Source of the DNA: Candidatus Bipolaricaulota bacterium | GTDB lineage: Bacteria > Bipolaricaulota > Bipolaricaulia > M55B111 | Length of the DNA stretch: 54,027 nt | Assembly: GCA_018335015.1 (NCBI GenBank) | Contig: JAGXKX010000001.1 | Span: 1-54,027, forward strand | Reading direction: 5' to 3' | Shown here: positions 7,671-15,439 of the stretch, one piece after another | How positions within the stretch are numbered: the first letter of the stretch is position 1 | How the letters are laid out: every line of letters begins with the position of its first letter | Notes under the pieces: generated by a model | What the model saw: the letters and a program-made list of their open reading frames with translations, nothing else | Told to the model about the DNA's origin: nothing | Databases searched by the model: none | Made by a program: the position numbers and the translations under genes

Positions 7671-8652
7671 GAAAAAAATAGGCGCCTACTGGGCTTCTTC
7701 CTGTGGGGGCTGCGACGTTGCTTTATTGGGGTTGCACGAAAAAATACTTGACCTGCTTGATTTCGCCGATATAGCTTTCTGGCCCGCGGCGACGGATTTC
7801 AAATACGAAGACTTAAAAGGTTACGGAAAAAACGAACTAGACCTGACCTTCTTCAACGGTGGTATCAGGACGACCGAAAACGAAGAGATAGCCGAGTTGT
7901 TGAGGGAAAAGTCCGAACTGCTCGTCGCCTACGGGACCTGCGCTCACCAGGGCGGAATACCTGGCTTGGCGAATATGAGCGAAGAAGTGGATTTGTTTGA
8001 CACGGTATATAAAGGAACACCGACTAGTACTAACCCCGAGAATATCTTCCCTCAGGAGTCTACGAAAAAAGACGGACAGACGCTTAACCTGCCAGGACTT
8101 CAGGAAAGGGTAAGAAGCCTGGACCGGGTGGTCGATGTCGATTACACGGTCCCCGGGTGTCCGCCTCCCCCCGATTTAACCGAGGACTTCCTTGATCTTT
8201 TAGTTAAAGGAGCGTTGCCCGAGAAGGGGTCCGTGGTGGCGGGAACTAAGTCGGTCTGTGACGAATGTTCCAGAGAGTGGAACCGGGAAACAATCGACGA
8301 ACTCGTAAGGCCCCAGGAAACGGAGATAGATCCCGATAAGTGCTTGCTGGATCAGGGAATAATTTGTATGGGGCCCGTAACCAGGAGCGGTTGTGACGGT
8401 AGCTGTCCGGAGGCAAACATGCCATGCAAGGGTTGTTTTGGCCCACCTCCGGAGGTCGAAGACCAAGGCACGGAGATGTTAAACAGCCTGGCCTCCGTGC
8501 TTCAGCTGGGAGAGGAAGGTCAGGCCCTGGAACAAGAAAAAGAACTACTGAGCGATCTTCCGGATCCAATAGGAACGTTTTATACCTTTTCCCTTTCCAA
8601 TTCGATCCTTGGCGGAAAAGTTTCTGAGGGGGGCGAGAATGACCGAACGTAA
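7657..8652 (+). CDS. mvhG: [NiFe] hydrogenase small subunit, group 3c (MvhG)
   Basis: About 331 residues. The track begins at an upstream in-frame ATG (7594) that adds an unrelated basic stretch read from mvhD sequence; ATG 7657 gives the expected PKNKKKIGAYWASSCGGCD opening with the proximal-cluster cysteines SSCGGCD. Further cluster cysteines appear in YGTCAHQGG, PGCPPPP, CDECS and MPCKGCFGPPP. There is no Tat signal, so it is cytoplasmic, as in F420-non-reducing (Mvh) enzymes. It overlaps mvhD by 14 bp and mvhA by 14 bp. Confidence 0.95.
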   Translation: MPKNKKKIGAYWASSCGGCDVALLGLHEKILDLLDFADIAFWPAATDFKYEDLKGYGKNELDLTFFNGGIRTTENEEIAELLREKSELLVAYGTCAHQGGIPGLANMSEEVDLFDTVYKGTPTSTNPENIFPQESTKKDGQTLNLPGLQERVRSLDRVVDVDYTVPGCPPPPDLTEDFLDLLVKGALPEKGSVVAGTKSVCDECSREWNRETIDELVRPQETEIDPDKCLLDQGIICMGPVTRSGCDGSCPEANMPCKGCFGPPPEVEDQGTEMLNSLASVLQLGEEGQALEQEKELLSDLPDPIGTFYTFSLSNSILGGKVSEGGENDRT

Positions 8653-10096
8653 GATATCCATCGATCCAATTACCAGGCTGGAAGGCCATGGAAAGATAGA
8701 AATCTTTCTGGGCGACGATGGCAGGCCGGAGGACGCCGTGCTTCAGGTCCCCGAACTTAGAGGCTTCGAGGAGTTTTCCCGGGGGCGAAAAGGGGAAGAA
8801 ATGCCCAGGATAACGGAAAGAATTTGTGGAGTTTGCCCGGAAGCTCATCATTTCGCATCGACGAAGGCTCTGGACGCAGCTTTCTCCACCAGCCCACCAC
8901 CGACAGCACTGAGCCTAAGAGAGCTTCTTTATAACTCCTATATATTTGCCGATCACCTCCTCCATTTATTCTATCTCGGAGGACCTGACTTCCTTGTCGA
9001 GGACGGAAATAAAGCGGAAAGAAACATAGTCGGGGTAATAAAGGCACTGGGAGAGGAGGCCGGTAAGAAGGTTATCAGAGCCCGGAGGCTGGGACACGAA
9101 GCGATCGAAATAATTGGCGGGCACCAGGTCCATCCCGTCACGGGCGTACCCGGCGGCCTGTCTCAGGGAATAACCTCCGAGGAAAGAGAGGAATTGGTCT
9201 CCATAGGGGAGTCGGCTGTCGATTTCGCCCGGGAAACGCTGGAGCTGTTCCGGGAAAAAGTAATAAATACGGAAAAGTTTGGTTCGTTGGTGGACGACCC
9301 GGAATACTCGCTGAACTCCTACTACATGGGCTTGGTCGACGAAAATGGAGAGGTCTCGTTCTACGACGGAGACGTCAGGATAGTAGATCCATCGGGGGAA
9401 GAATACCTTAAAACCAGCTCTGCGGAGGTAATGGAGCTACTCGAAGAAAGAGTTGAACCCTGGACTTACGTTAAATTCCCCTACCTGAAAGAAGTCGGCT
9501 GGAAGGATTTCCAGGTAGGGAAAGATAGCGGGGTATTTAGAGTCGGACCATTGGCGAGGTTAAACGTCGCCAATGGTATGAAAACGGACCTTGCCCAGGA
9601 AGAGTACGAAAGGTACGTCGATCATTTCGACGGCACCCCCGTTCACCAGACTTATGCATACCACTGGGCAAGGTTGATAGAAATGGTTCAGGCCGCGGAA
9701 AGGATTAACGAACTAGCGTCCGAAGAAGGAATCACCGGTGATGACCTAAGAACACCCGTCGAAGAGCCCGGCGAAGGAGTTGGAGTAATTGAAGCCGCTC
9801 GAGGGACGCTCATCCACGGTTACAGTCTGGACGACGAGGGCCTGGTAGAAAGTTCAAACATGATCGTTCCTACAACGAGCAATAGCGCGGCTCTTTCCAT
9901 CTCTATAAAACAGGCGGCCCTCGGCGCTCTGGAAGACGGAATGAACGACGATCAGGTGTTAAATCAGGTAGAGATGGGGTTTCGACCCTACGATCCCTGT
10001 CTGGCATGTGCAACTCACAGCGTGGACGGTGGTTTGGATATCGGTTTAAAAATTTACGATAACGAAGGGAAATTAGTAAAAGAAATTGAAAGATAA
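8639..10096 (+). CDS. mvhA: [NiFe] hydrogenase large subunit, group 3c (MvhA)
   Basis: About 485 residues carrying the NiFe active site. The four metal-binding cysteines lie in RICGVCPEAHH (residues 61-71) and in DPCLACATH near the C-terminus. ATG 8639 follows GAGGGGGGCGAGA; the track's TTG 8609 lies inside mvhG and is less likely. About 25 residues follow the final His, so a maturation endopeptidase should trim it; none is encoded in the window. With MvhG and MvhD it would exchange electrons between H2 and HdrA in the cytoplasm. Confidence 0.96.
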   Translation: MTERKISIDPITRLEGHGKIEIFLGDDGRPEDAVLQVPELRGFEEFSRGRKGEEMPRITERICGVCPEAHHFASTKALDAAFSTSPPPTALSLRELLYNSYIFADHLLHLFYLGGPDFLVEDGNKAERNIVGVIKALGEEAGKKVIRARRLGHEAIEIIGGHQVHPVTGVPGGLSQGITSEEREELVSIGESAVDFARETLELFREKVINTEKFGSLVDDPEYSLNSYYMGLVDENGEVSFYDGDVRIVDPSGEEYLKTSSAEVMELLEERVEPWTYVKFPYLKEVGWKDFQVGKDSGVFRVGPLARLNVANGMKTDLAQEEYERYVDHFDGTPVHQTYAYHWARLIEMVQAAERINELASEEGITGDDLRTPVEEPGEGVGVIEAARGTLIHGYSLDDEGLVESSNMIVPTTSNSAALSISIKQAALGALEDGMNDDQVLNQVEMGFRPYDPCLACATHSVDGGLDIGLKIYDNEGKLVKEIER

Positions 10097-10371
10097 TTCT
10101 GGAGAAGTTTCAGAGGAGGTTCAACCGAACATGACGAGCCTTTTTGCCAACCTTTCGATAAAACCGCAGGTTAATTCCCCAGCGTGGAATTCACTGCTTC
10201 CAATCTCAGCCTCGCTCTCCATGCTTTCGGAGAAAGCATGGAACCATGCCCGCTCGGCCTCCGATAGGATTTTCCTGAAAGGTTGTCAAAATGCTCGTCG
10301 TTTAGAAGAGAAGCTACTTCAATTAAAACTTCCGAACCCTATAAAAAAGGATATGAGAAACCGGAGGCAAT
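10097..10371. other. Non-coding gap inside the operon, with hairpin and possible antisense gene remnant
   Basis: This 275-bp gap is exceptional in an otherwise gapless operon. A perfect hairpin CCATGCTTTC-GGA-GAAAGCATGG lies at 10219-10241. The plus-strand ORF (10086-10397) encodes a basic peptide unlike the acidic proteome. On the minus strand two adjoining frames read like one protein broken by a frameshift (VLIEVASLLNDEHFDNLSGK, then ILSEAERAWFHAFSES and onward to a stop near 10130). I do not recognise it; it may be a decayed insertion. Confidence 0.35.
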
Positions 10372-10755
10372 ATGGACTTAACCAATTCCGACCGTGAACT
10401 CACGGCAGAAGTAGAAGAACTAAGCGGGGAAAATATTTTTTCCTGCTACCAATGTGGTAAGTGTTCCGCCGGGTGTCCGTTTACGGATGAGATGGATCTA
10501 TTGCCCAATCAGGTCCTTAGAAAGGTTCAGATGGGCGACGAATCCGTTCTGGACTCTAACACCCCCTGGACCTGCGCATCCTGTCTCAGCTGTGAAGTCG
10601 ATTGTCCGAAGGGCAACAACGTACCGGCGATAATGGAGGCAATTAGGGAGATAAGCCTGAGGAAAAATCTGGACAGGGTTGACCTTAACGAGCTAAAGAC
10701 AAAGGAACTGCCCGAAATAGCCCTGGTTAGCAACCTCCGGAAGAAGACCGGTTGA
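10372..10755 (+). CDS. hdrC: Heterodisulfide reductase subunit C (HdrC)
   Basis: 127 residues, a small soluble two-[4Fe-4S] protein. Motifs CYQCGKCSAGCP (near residue 25) and CASCLSCEVDCP (near residue 65) are canonical for HdrC, which wires HdrA to HdrB. ATG follows GGAGG after 4 nt. Its stop overlaps the hdrB region. No transmembrane helix is present, so this is the cytoplasmic HdrABC form rather than HdrDE. Confidence 0.94.
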   Translation: MDLTNSDRELTAEVEELSGENIFSCYQCGKCSAGCPFTDEMDLLPNQVLRKVQMGDESVLDSNTPWTCASCLSCEVDCPKGNNVPAIMEAIREISLRKNLDRVDLNELKTKELPEIALVSNLRKKTG

Positions 10756-10760
10756 TAGAG

Positions 10761-11648
10761 ATGAGAGAAATTACGTATTACCCGGGTTGCAGCTTGAAAG
10801 ATACAGCAAAAGGCTTCGAGGATTCCGCGTTGAAGGTATCGAAAGAACTGGACGTTAACCTAAAAGAACTTTCCCGATGGAACTGCTGTGGAACGGTATA
10901 CTCCCTGACCGACGATAACCTTATGAAACAACTCGGTCCGATAAGAAACCTGATCAGGGCTCGAGACGAAGGGTCGGATGAACTCTATACGTTGTGTTCG
11001 ATGTGTGACAATACCCTAAAACGGGCGAACTCGCTTATAAGGGGAGAAGAGGATAAGAGAGACAAGATAAACAACTTCATGGACCAGGAGAGGGATTACG
11101 AGGGTAGTGTAGAAGTTCATCATTACCTGGAATTACTCCGCGACATCCTGGGCTGGGATGAGGTCCGGGACAGGGTCGTTGCCCCACTGGAAAGCCTAAA
11201 CGTAGCTCCTTATTACGGTTGCATGCTTACCAGGCCAAAAGAGATCGGACTCGACGATCCCCATGAACCGACGGTATTCGACGAACTGGTGGAGAGTCTA
11301 GGAGGTACGCCGGTAGATTTTCCTTACGAAACGGAATGTTGCGGCTCCTATAATACTGTCGACAACGAAGAGATGGTTCTAAACAAGGCCCAGACGATAA
11401 CCGCCGGTGCAAAGAAGTCCGGGGCAGACGTTATTATCACTGCTTGCCCTCTCTGCCATTTCAACCTGGACAGACGCCAGGCCGATTTACTCGAAGTGGC
11501 TCCGAACCATAAACCAGTGCCGGTTATCTACTTCACTCAATTAATGGCGGTCGCGTTTGGGTATCCCGAAGTTAACAATTTTGACGAACACGCAATAGAT
11601 CCGAGAGAAGCTCTCGAATTAAAGACTAAAGCGGGCAGCAAGAGGTGA
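10761..11648 (+). CDS. hdrB: Heterodisulfide reductase subunit B (HdrB), two CCG domains
   Basis: About 295 residues with two cysteine-rich CCG domains, which in HdrB hold the unusual [4Fe-4S] clusters that reduce disulfides. First set: YYPGCS, NCCGT and CSMCD; second set: YYGCM, ECCGSY and CPLC. The track opens at TTG 10752; ATG 10761 gives the usual MREITYYPGCS start, although its ribosome binding site is weak. In methanogens the acceptor is CoM-S-S-CoB. Here the next genes encode a fumarate-reductase pair 4 bp downstream, so HdrB may pass electrons to FrdB or reduce another disulfide. Confidence 0.94.
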   Translation: MREITYYPGCSLKDTAKGFEDSALKVSKELDVNLKELSRWNCCGTVYSLTDDNLMKQLGPIRNLIRARDEGSDELYTLCSMCDNTLKRANSLIRGEEDKRDKINNFMDQERDYEGSVEVHHYLELLRDILGWDEVRDRVVAPLESLNVAPYYGCMLTRPKEIGLDDPHEPTVFDELVESLGGTPVDFPYETECCGSYNTVDNEEMVLNKAQTITAGAKKSGADVIITACPLCHFNLDRRQADLLEVAPNHKPVPVIYFTQLMAVAFGYPEVNNFDEHAIDPREALELKTKAGSKR

Positions 11649-11652
11649 TATC

Positions 11653-12342
11653 GTGCCTGATAAACCGGAAGCTGAAACTGTGGAAATTTTCATAATGGGG
11701 AAGAAGTACGAGGTCCCCAAAGGCCTGACGATAATGAAGGCGATGGAGTATAGCGGTTATCAATATATCCGAGGGGTAGGCTGCCGAGGGGGTTTTTGCG
11801 GTGCCTGCGCGACGATCTACAGGCTGGAGGGGGATTATAAGCTCCACACAGACCTAGCTTGTCAGACGACGGTCCAGGATGGAATGTACTTGACCCAGCT
11901 ACCTTTTACTCCTGCCGGGAGGAAAGAATACGACCTGGAAGAGTTGCAAGTCTCCAACAATCCTTTACTCGACCTTTATCCGGAGCTGGCAAGGTGCGTT
12001 TCCTGCAATACCTGCACGAAGACGTGTCCTCAGGACCTGGAAGTCATGGATTTCGTCAACGAGGCGATAAGGGGAAACGTAGGGAAAGTAGCCGAATTAT
12101 CCTTCGACTGCATACAGTGCGGTCTTTGCGCTGCCCGCTGCCCGGCCGAGATCCCTCATCACCACGTGGGGCAGCTCGCCCGGAGGATATACGGACGATA
12201 CCAGGCACCGGAATCCGAACACCTGGAAGAGAGAGTTGAAGAAATAAAAAATGGCGTGTTCGACGACGATTTAGAAGAATTGGTCAACCTGCCAGAGGAG
12301 GAACTTAGAGAAAGATATGAGAACCGGGAAATTGAATCGTAA
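11653..12342 (+). CDS. frdB: Fumarate reductase/succinate dehydrogenase-like iron-sulfur subunit
   Basis: 229 residues. An N-terminal plant-type ferredoxin domain carries the [2Fe-2S] ligands (GCRGGFCGAC, then LACQT). A C-terminal domain carries two complete motifs, CVSCNTCTKTCP and CIQCGLCAARCP, which predict two [4Fe-4S] clusters rather than the usual [4Fe-4S] plus [3Fe-4S]. GTG start with GAGGTGAT upstream, 4 bp after hdrB. There is no membrane-anchor gene, so the enzyme should be soluble. It resembles the iron-sulfur half of methanogen thiol:fumarate reductase without the fused Hdr-like domain, which here is supplied by hdrB/hdrC next door. Confidence 0.85.
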   Translation: MPDKPEAETVEIFIMGKKYEVPKGLTIMKAMEYSGYQYIRGVGCRGGFCGACATIYRLEGDYKLHTDLACQTTVQDGMYLTQLPFTPAGRKEYDLEELQVSNNPLLDLYPELARCVSCNTCTKTCPQDLEVMDFVNEAIRGNVGKVAELSFDCIQCGLCAARCPAEIPHHHVGQLARRIYGRYQAPESEHLEERVEEIKNGVFDDDLEELVNLPEEELRERYENREIES

Positions 12343-13996
12343 CGACGACCTAGAAGAGGACCCATATCCCGAATCGATGCGGGAGTCCATTAAGAAGGTG
12401 GAGGAAACTCGGGAAGAAAGGCTCGAGGAAGAGGTAGACATGATGGACCCGGAAGAGCGGGACGAGGTCTTAAACAGGTTCCACCCCGATTATAAAGAAG
12501 AGGGAATGAGGTCGTTAAAAGTCGGGCCCAACCGGGGCGACGAGATGCCGCTCGAACTGGCCGATCTCCTGGAAGCCTATCCTGCCGTGGATCCTTCGGA
12601 AGTCGACCTAACCAAGGTGGATTACGAAACTGACGTACTGGTTATCGGCGGCGGAGGAGCGGGTACGGTCGCTTCACTCTGGGCAATCAAGGAAGGAATA
12701 GATCCCTCCGATATACTCATTGCCACGAAGCTGCGCCACGGGGACGCCAATTCGATGATGGCACAGGGCGGCATCCAGGCGGCGGACAAAGAAAACGACA
12801 GTCCGTCAGCCCACTTCCTCGACGTAATAGGAGGAGGGCACTTCGCAAACAAGCCGGAACTGGCCAAAGCACTTGCCGAAGACGCCCCCGAAATCCTTAA
12901 CTGGCACGAGGACCTGGGAATAATGTACGACAAGAACGAGGACGGTTCCATGAAGACGCTCCACGGAGGAGGCACTTCAAGGAAGAGACTTCACTCGGCA
13001 AAGGACTATACCGGAATGGAGCTAATGCGTACTATCAGGGACGAAGCGAGAAACCAGGACGTTCCGGTGGTAGAATTCTCCCCGGCGATAGAATTGTTGA
13101 CGGATTCCGACGGTAAGGTAACCGGGGCCTTGCTCTACAACATGGAGACGGAGCAGTACTACGTCGTCAGAGCCAAGTCCGTCGTTATGGCGACCGGGGG
13201 TTTTGGCAGATTGCACATCCAGGAATTCCCAACCACCAACCACTACGGCGCAACTGCCGACGGTCTGGTCATGGCGTACCGGGCGGGGGCAAACCTGCTC
13301 GACATGGATTCGGTCCAGTATCACCCCACAGGAGCGGCTTTTCCCGAACAGATTGTTGGGTTGCTGGTGACCGAGAAAGTTCGGGGTTCGGGAGCTATTC
13401 CCGTAAACCGAAAAGGAGAAGCTTTCGTCTACAACCTCGAGCCGAGGGACGTCGAGGCAGGCGCATTGATCAGGGAATGCTACGGAAGGAATAACGGAGT
13501 TGAAACGCCTACCGGTATGAAGGGAGTATGGCTGGACACGCCGATGATTGACATGTTACACGGAGAAGGAACGTTTGAGGACAACCTCGCTTATATACAC
13601 AGGCTTTACACCCGGTTTGGAATCGATCCAACAGAAGATCCGTTACTGGTCTTCCCCACGCTCCACTACCAGAACGGAGGAATAGAGATAAACGACGAAG
13701 GACGAACGGCAGTTGAAGGACTCTTTGCGGGCGGCGAAGTAGAAGGCGGCGTTCACGGAAAGAACAGGCTGATGGGGAACTCTCTACTGGATTATAACGT
13801 ATTTGGGAAGCGAGCGGGAATTGCAGCAGCCAAGCGAGCCAAGGAGAGCGGCTGGGGCGAGCTGACGCTGGACCACGCGGTAAAGTACGCCGACCAGCTC
13901 GACGACGCGGGAGTTGACGAGAAGAGAAAGTCTCCTATGCTGGTTCCTGAATACAGAGGCGAGGAGACATTGTCGCGATCTATTGACGTTTTGTAG
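12317..13996 (+). CDS. frdA: Fumarate reductase/succinate dehydrogenase flavoprotein subunit
   Basis: 559 residues. The FAD Rossmann motif VLVIGGGGAG lies at about 107-117, after an unusually long acidic N-terminal extension of about 100 residues. Family motifs follow: ATKLRHGDANS, HGGGTSRKRLHSA, the active-site region QYHPTGA, EKVRGSG, the catalytic-arginine helix region RDVEAGALIRE, HYQNGG, and GGVHGKNRLMGNSL near the C-terminus. It should interconvert fumarate and succinate. It overlaps frdB by 26 bp. An aspartate-oxidase-like role is possible, but pairing with FrdB and the Fum/Suc genes favours fumarate/succinate. Confidence 0.88.
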   Translation: MRTGKLNRNDDLEEDPYPESMRESIKKVEETREERLEEEVDMMDPEERDEVLNRFHPDYKEEGMRSLKVGPNRGDEMPLELADLLEAYPAVDPSEVDLTKVDYETDVLVIGGGGAGTVASLWAIKEGIDPSDILIATKLRHGDANSMMAQGGIQAADKENDSPSAHFLDVIGGGHFANKPELAKALAEDAPEILNWHEDLGIMYDKNEDGSMKTLHGGGTSRKRLHSAKDYTGMELMRTIRDEARNQDVPVVEFSPAIELLTDSDGKVTGALLYNMETEQYYVVRAKSVVMATGGFGRLHIQEFPTTNHYGATADGLVMAYRAGANLLDMDSVQYHPTGAAFPEQIVGLLVTEKVRGSGAIPVNRKGEAFVYNLEPRDVEAGALIRECYGRNNGVETPTGMKGVWLDTPMIDMLHGEGTFEDNLAYIHRLYTRFGIDPTEDPLLVFPTLHYQNGGIEINDEGRTAVEGLFAGGEVEGGVHGKNRLMGNSLLDYNVFGKRAGIAAAKRAKESGWGELTLDHAVKYADQLDDAGVDEKRKSPMLVPEYRGEETLSRSIDVL

Positions 13997-14031
13997 AACT
14001 TATAAAAACACATTTTAATTAAAGGGTGAAT

Positions 14032-14301
14032 ATGAGTACAGAAATAGAAAAGGAAAAGACTACCGAGAAATGGCCTACTGACCAAGGATACCTTTACATA
14101 AGAGAAGATTACTGCAAGGGATGCGGGTACTGCATTGAATTTTGCCCCCAGGAAGTACTCGAGGAGTCGGAAGGGTTTAACGAGAAGGGATACCATCCGC
14201 CAGAGCCAACGGCAATCGATAAGTGCGTAAACTGTGGTTTCTGCAGTATCATCTGCCCGGACTTTGCAATATGGGACGAAAAGGAGGGGTCAAATGAGTG
14301 A
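14032..14301 (+). CDS. korD: 2-oxoacid:ferredoxin oxidoreductase delta (ferredoxin) subunit (KorD)
   Basis: A two-[4Fe-4S] ferredoxin subunit of about 89 residues with motifs CKGCGYCIEFCP and CVNCGFCSIICP. ATG 14032 fits AAGGGTG better than the track's GTG 14026, which overlaps that motif. It begins 35 bp after frdA and overlaps korA by 8 bp, so it belongs to the same operon. It passes electrons from the TPP centre to external ferredoxin. Confidence 0.93.
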   Translation: MSTEIEKEKTTEKWPTDQGYLYIREDYCKGCGYCIEFCPQEVLEESEGFNEKGYHPPEPTAIDKCVNCGFCSIICPDFAIWDEKEGSNE

Positions 14302-15439
14302 CGAAGCCATTATGACGGGTAAACACTTCATGAACGGTGACGAAGCCTGTGCCGAGGGGGCTCTTGCCGCGGGCTGCAGGTTTTTCGCCGGTTACCCGAT
14401 AACTCCTCAATCCGAGATAGCGGAAAGGATGTCGAAGAGGATGCCAGAAGTCGGAGGCAGGTTCATCCAGATGGAGGACGAGCTAAGTTCAATTGCCGCC
14501 GTTCTCGGGGGTTCCTGGGGAGGTTCGAGAGCAATGACAGCTACGTCCGGTCCAGGGTTCTCACTGATGATGGAAAATATCGGGCTTGGCATGATGACGG
14601 AGACTCCGTGCGTTATTGCAAATATACAGCGTGGTTCCCCAAGCACAGGCCTACCAACTGCAGTTGGGCAAGGAGACATGATGCAGGCACAGTGGGGGTC
14701 TCACGGTGATTACGGAGTCATTGCTTACGCCCCCACCTCCCCGCAGGAAATGTTCGACTTCACGGTAAAAGCATTTAATAAAGCCGAACAGTACATGATG
14801 CCGGTATTCGTTATGGCCGACGAGAAAATCGGCCACATGCGAGAACGAGTGGAGATAGACGAAAGCAAGGTGGAAATTTATCCCCGGCGGAAACCCGAAG
14901 TAGACCCTGACGAGTTCAAACCATACGAACCCGACGACGACCTTGTTCCTCGCATGGCTTCGGCGGGAGAAGGTTACAGAGTGCACGTAACTGGTCTAAC
15001 CCACAACCAGCAGGGCTATCCCCAGCTCGACGTAGAAACCCAGCAGGAAAAAGTCGGGAGGCTCGTTGATAAAGTAGATAAAAACAAGGACGATATCGTC
15101 GAACTCGACACGATAGGCATAGAGGACGCCGAGGTATTGATTGTTTCCTACGGGATGGCGTTTAGAACGGCTATGGGGGCTTACAAACAAGCAAGAGAAA
15201 AGGGGATAAAAGCGGGTATCGTTCGACTGGTAACTGTCTGGCCTTTCCCGGAAGACGAGATAAAAGAGTTTAGCAAACAGGTAAAGGGAATAGTCGTTCC
15301 CGAAATAAATCTGGGACAGATGGTCAGGGAAGTCGAGAGGGCGAGCGCCGGTAATACCGAAGTAAAGCTAGTACCTCATCCCGGGGGAGGATTGCACGAG
15401 CCAGAACAGATACTTGAAAGCCTGGAGGCTTTGTTATGA
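14294..15439 (+). CDS. korA: 2-oxoglutarate:ferredoxin oxidoreductase alpha subunit (KorA)
   Basis: About 381 residues. ATG 14294 follows AAGGAGGGG; the track's 14234 start lies within korD. The N-terminal pyrimidine-binding domain contains GYPITPQSEI, QMEDELSSIA and TATSGPGFSLM, and the middle carries QRGSPSTGLPT with GQGD, a pattern typical of the 2-oxoglutarate enzyme. The C-terminal half is the transketolase-C-like domain (PEINLGQM). The ATGA overlap with korB signals translational coupling. 2-oxoglutarate specificity is supported by sucC/sucD nearby. Confidence 0.93.
   Translation: MSDEAIMTGKHFMNGDEACAEGALAAGCRFFAGYPITPQSEIAERMSKRMPEVGGRFIQMEDELSSIAAVLGGSWGGSRAMTATSGPGFSLMMENIGLGMMTETPCVIANIQRGSPSTGLPTAVGQGDMMQAQWGSHGDYGVIAYAPTSPQEMFDFTVKAFNKAEQYMMPVFVMADEKIGHMRERVEIDESKVEIYPRRKPEVDPDEFKPYEPDDDLVPRMASAGEGYRVHVTGLTHNQQGYPQLDVETQQEKVGRLVDKVDKNKDDIVELDTIGIEDAEVLIVSYGMAFRTAMGAYKQAREKGIKAGIVRLVTVWPFPEDEIKEFSKQVKGIVVPEINLGQMVREVERASAGNTEVKLVPHPGGGLHEPEQILESLEALL

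Noticed and set aside
10086-10397. 103-residue plus-strand ORF between mvhA and hdrC
   Set aside because: Basic, low-complexity composition unlike the acidic proteome, overlaps hdrC, and its AGGAGG is 11 nt from the only ATG. More likely non-coding, with a remnant on the other strand.
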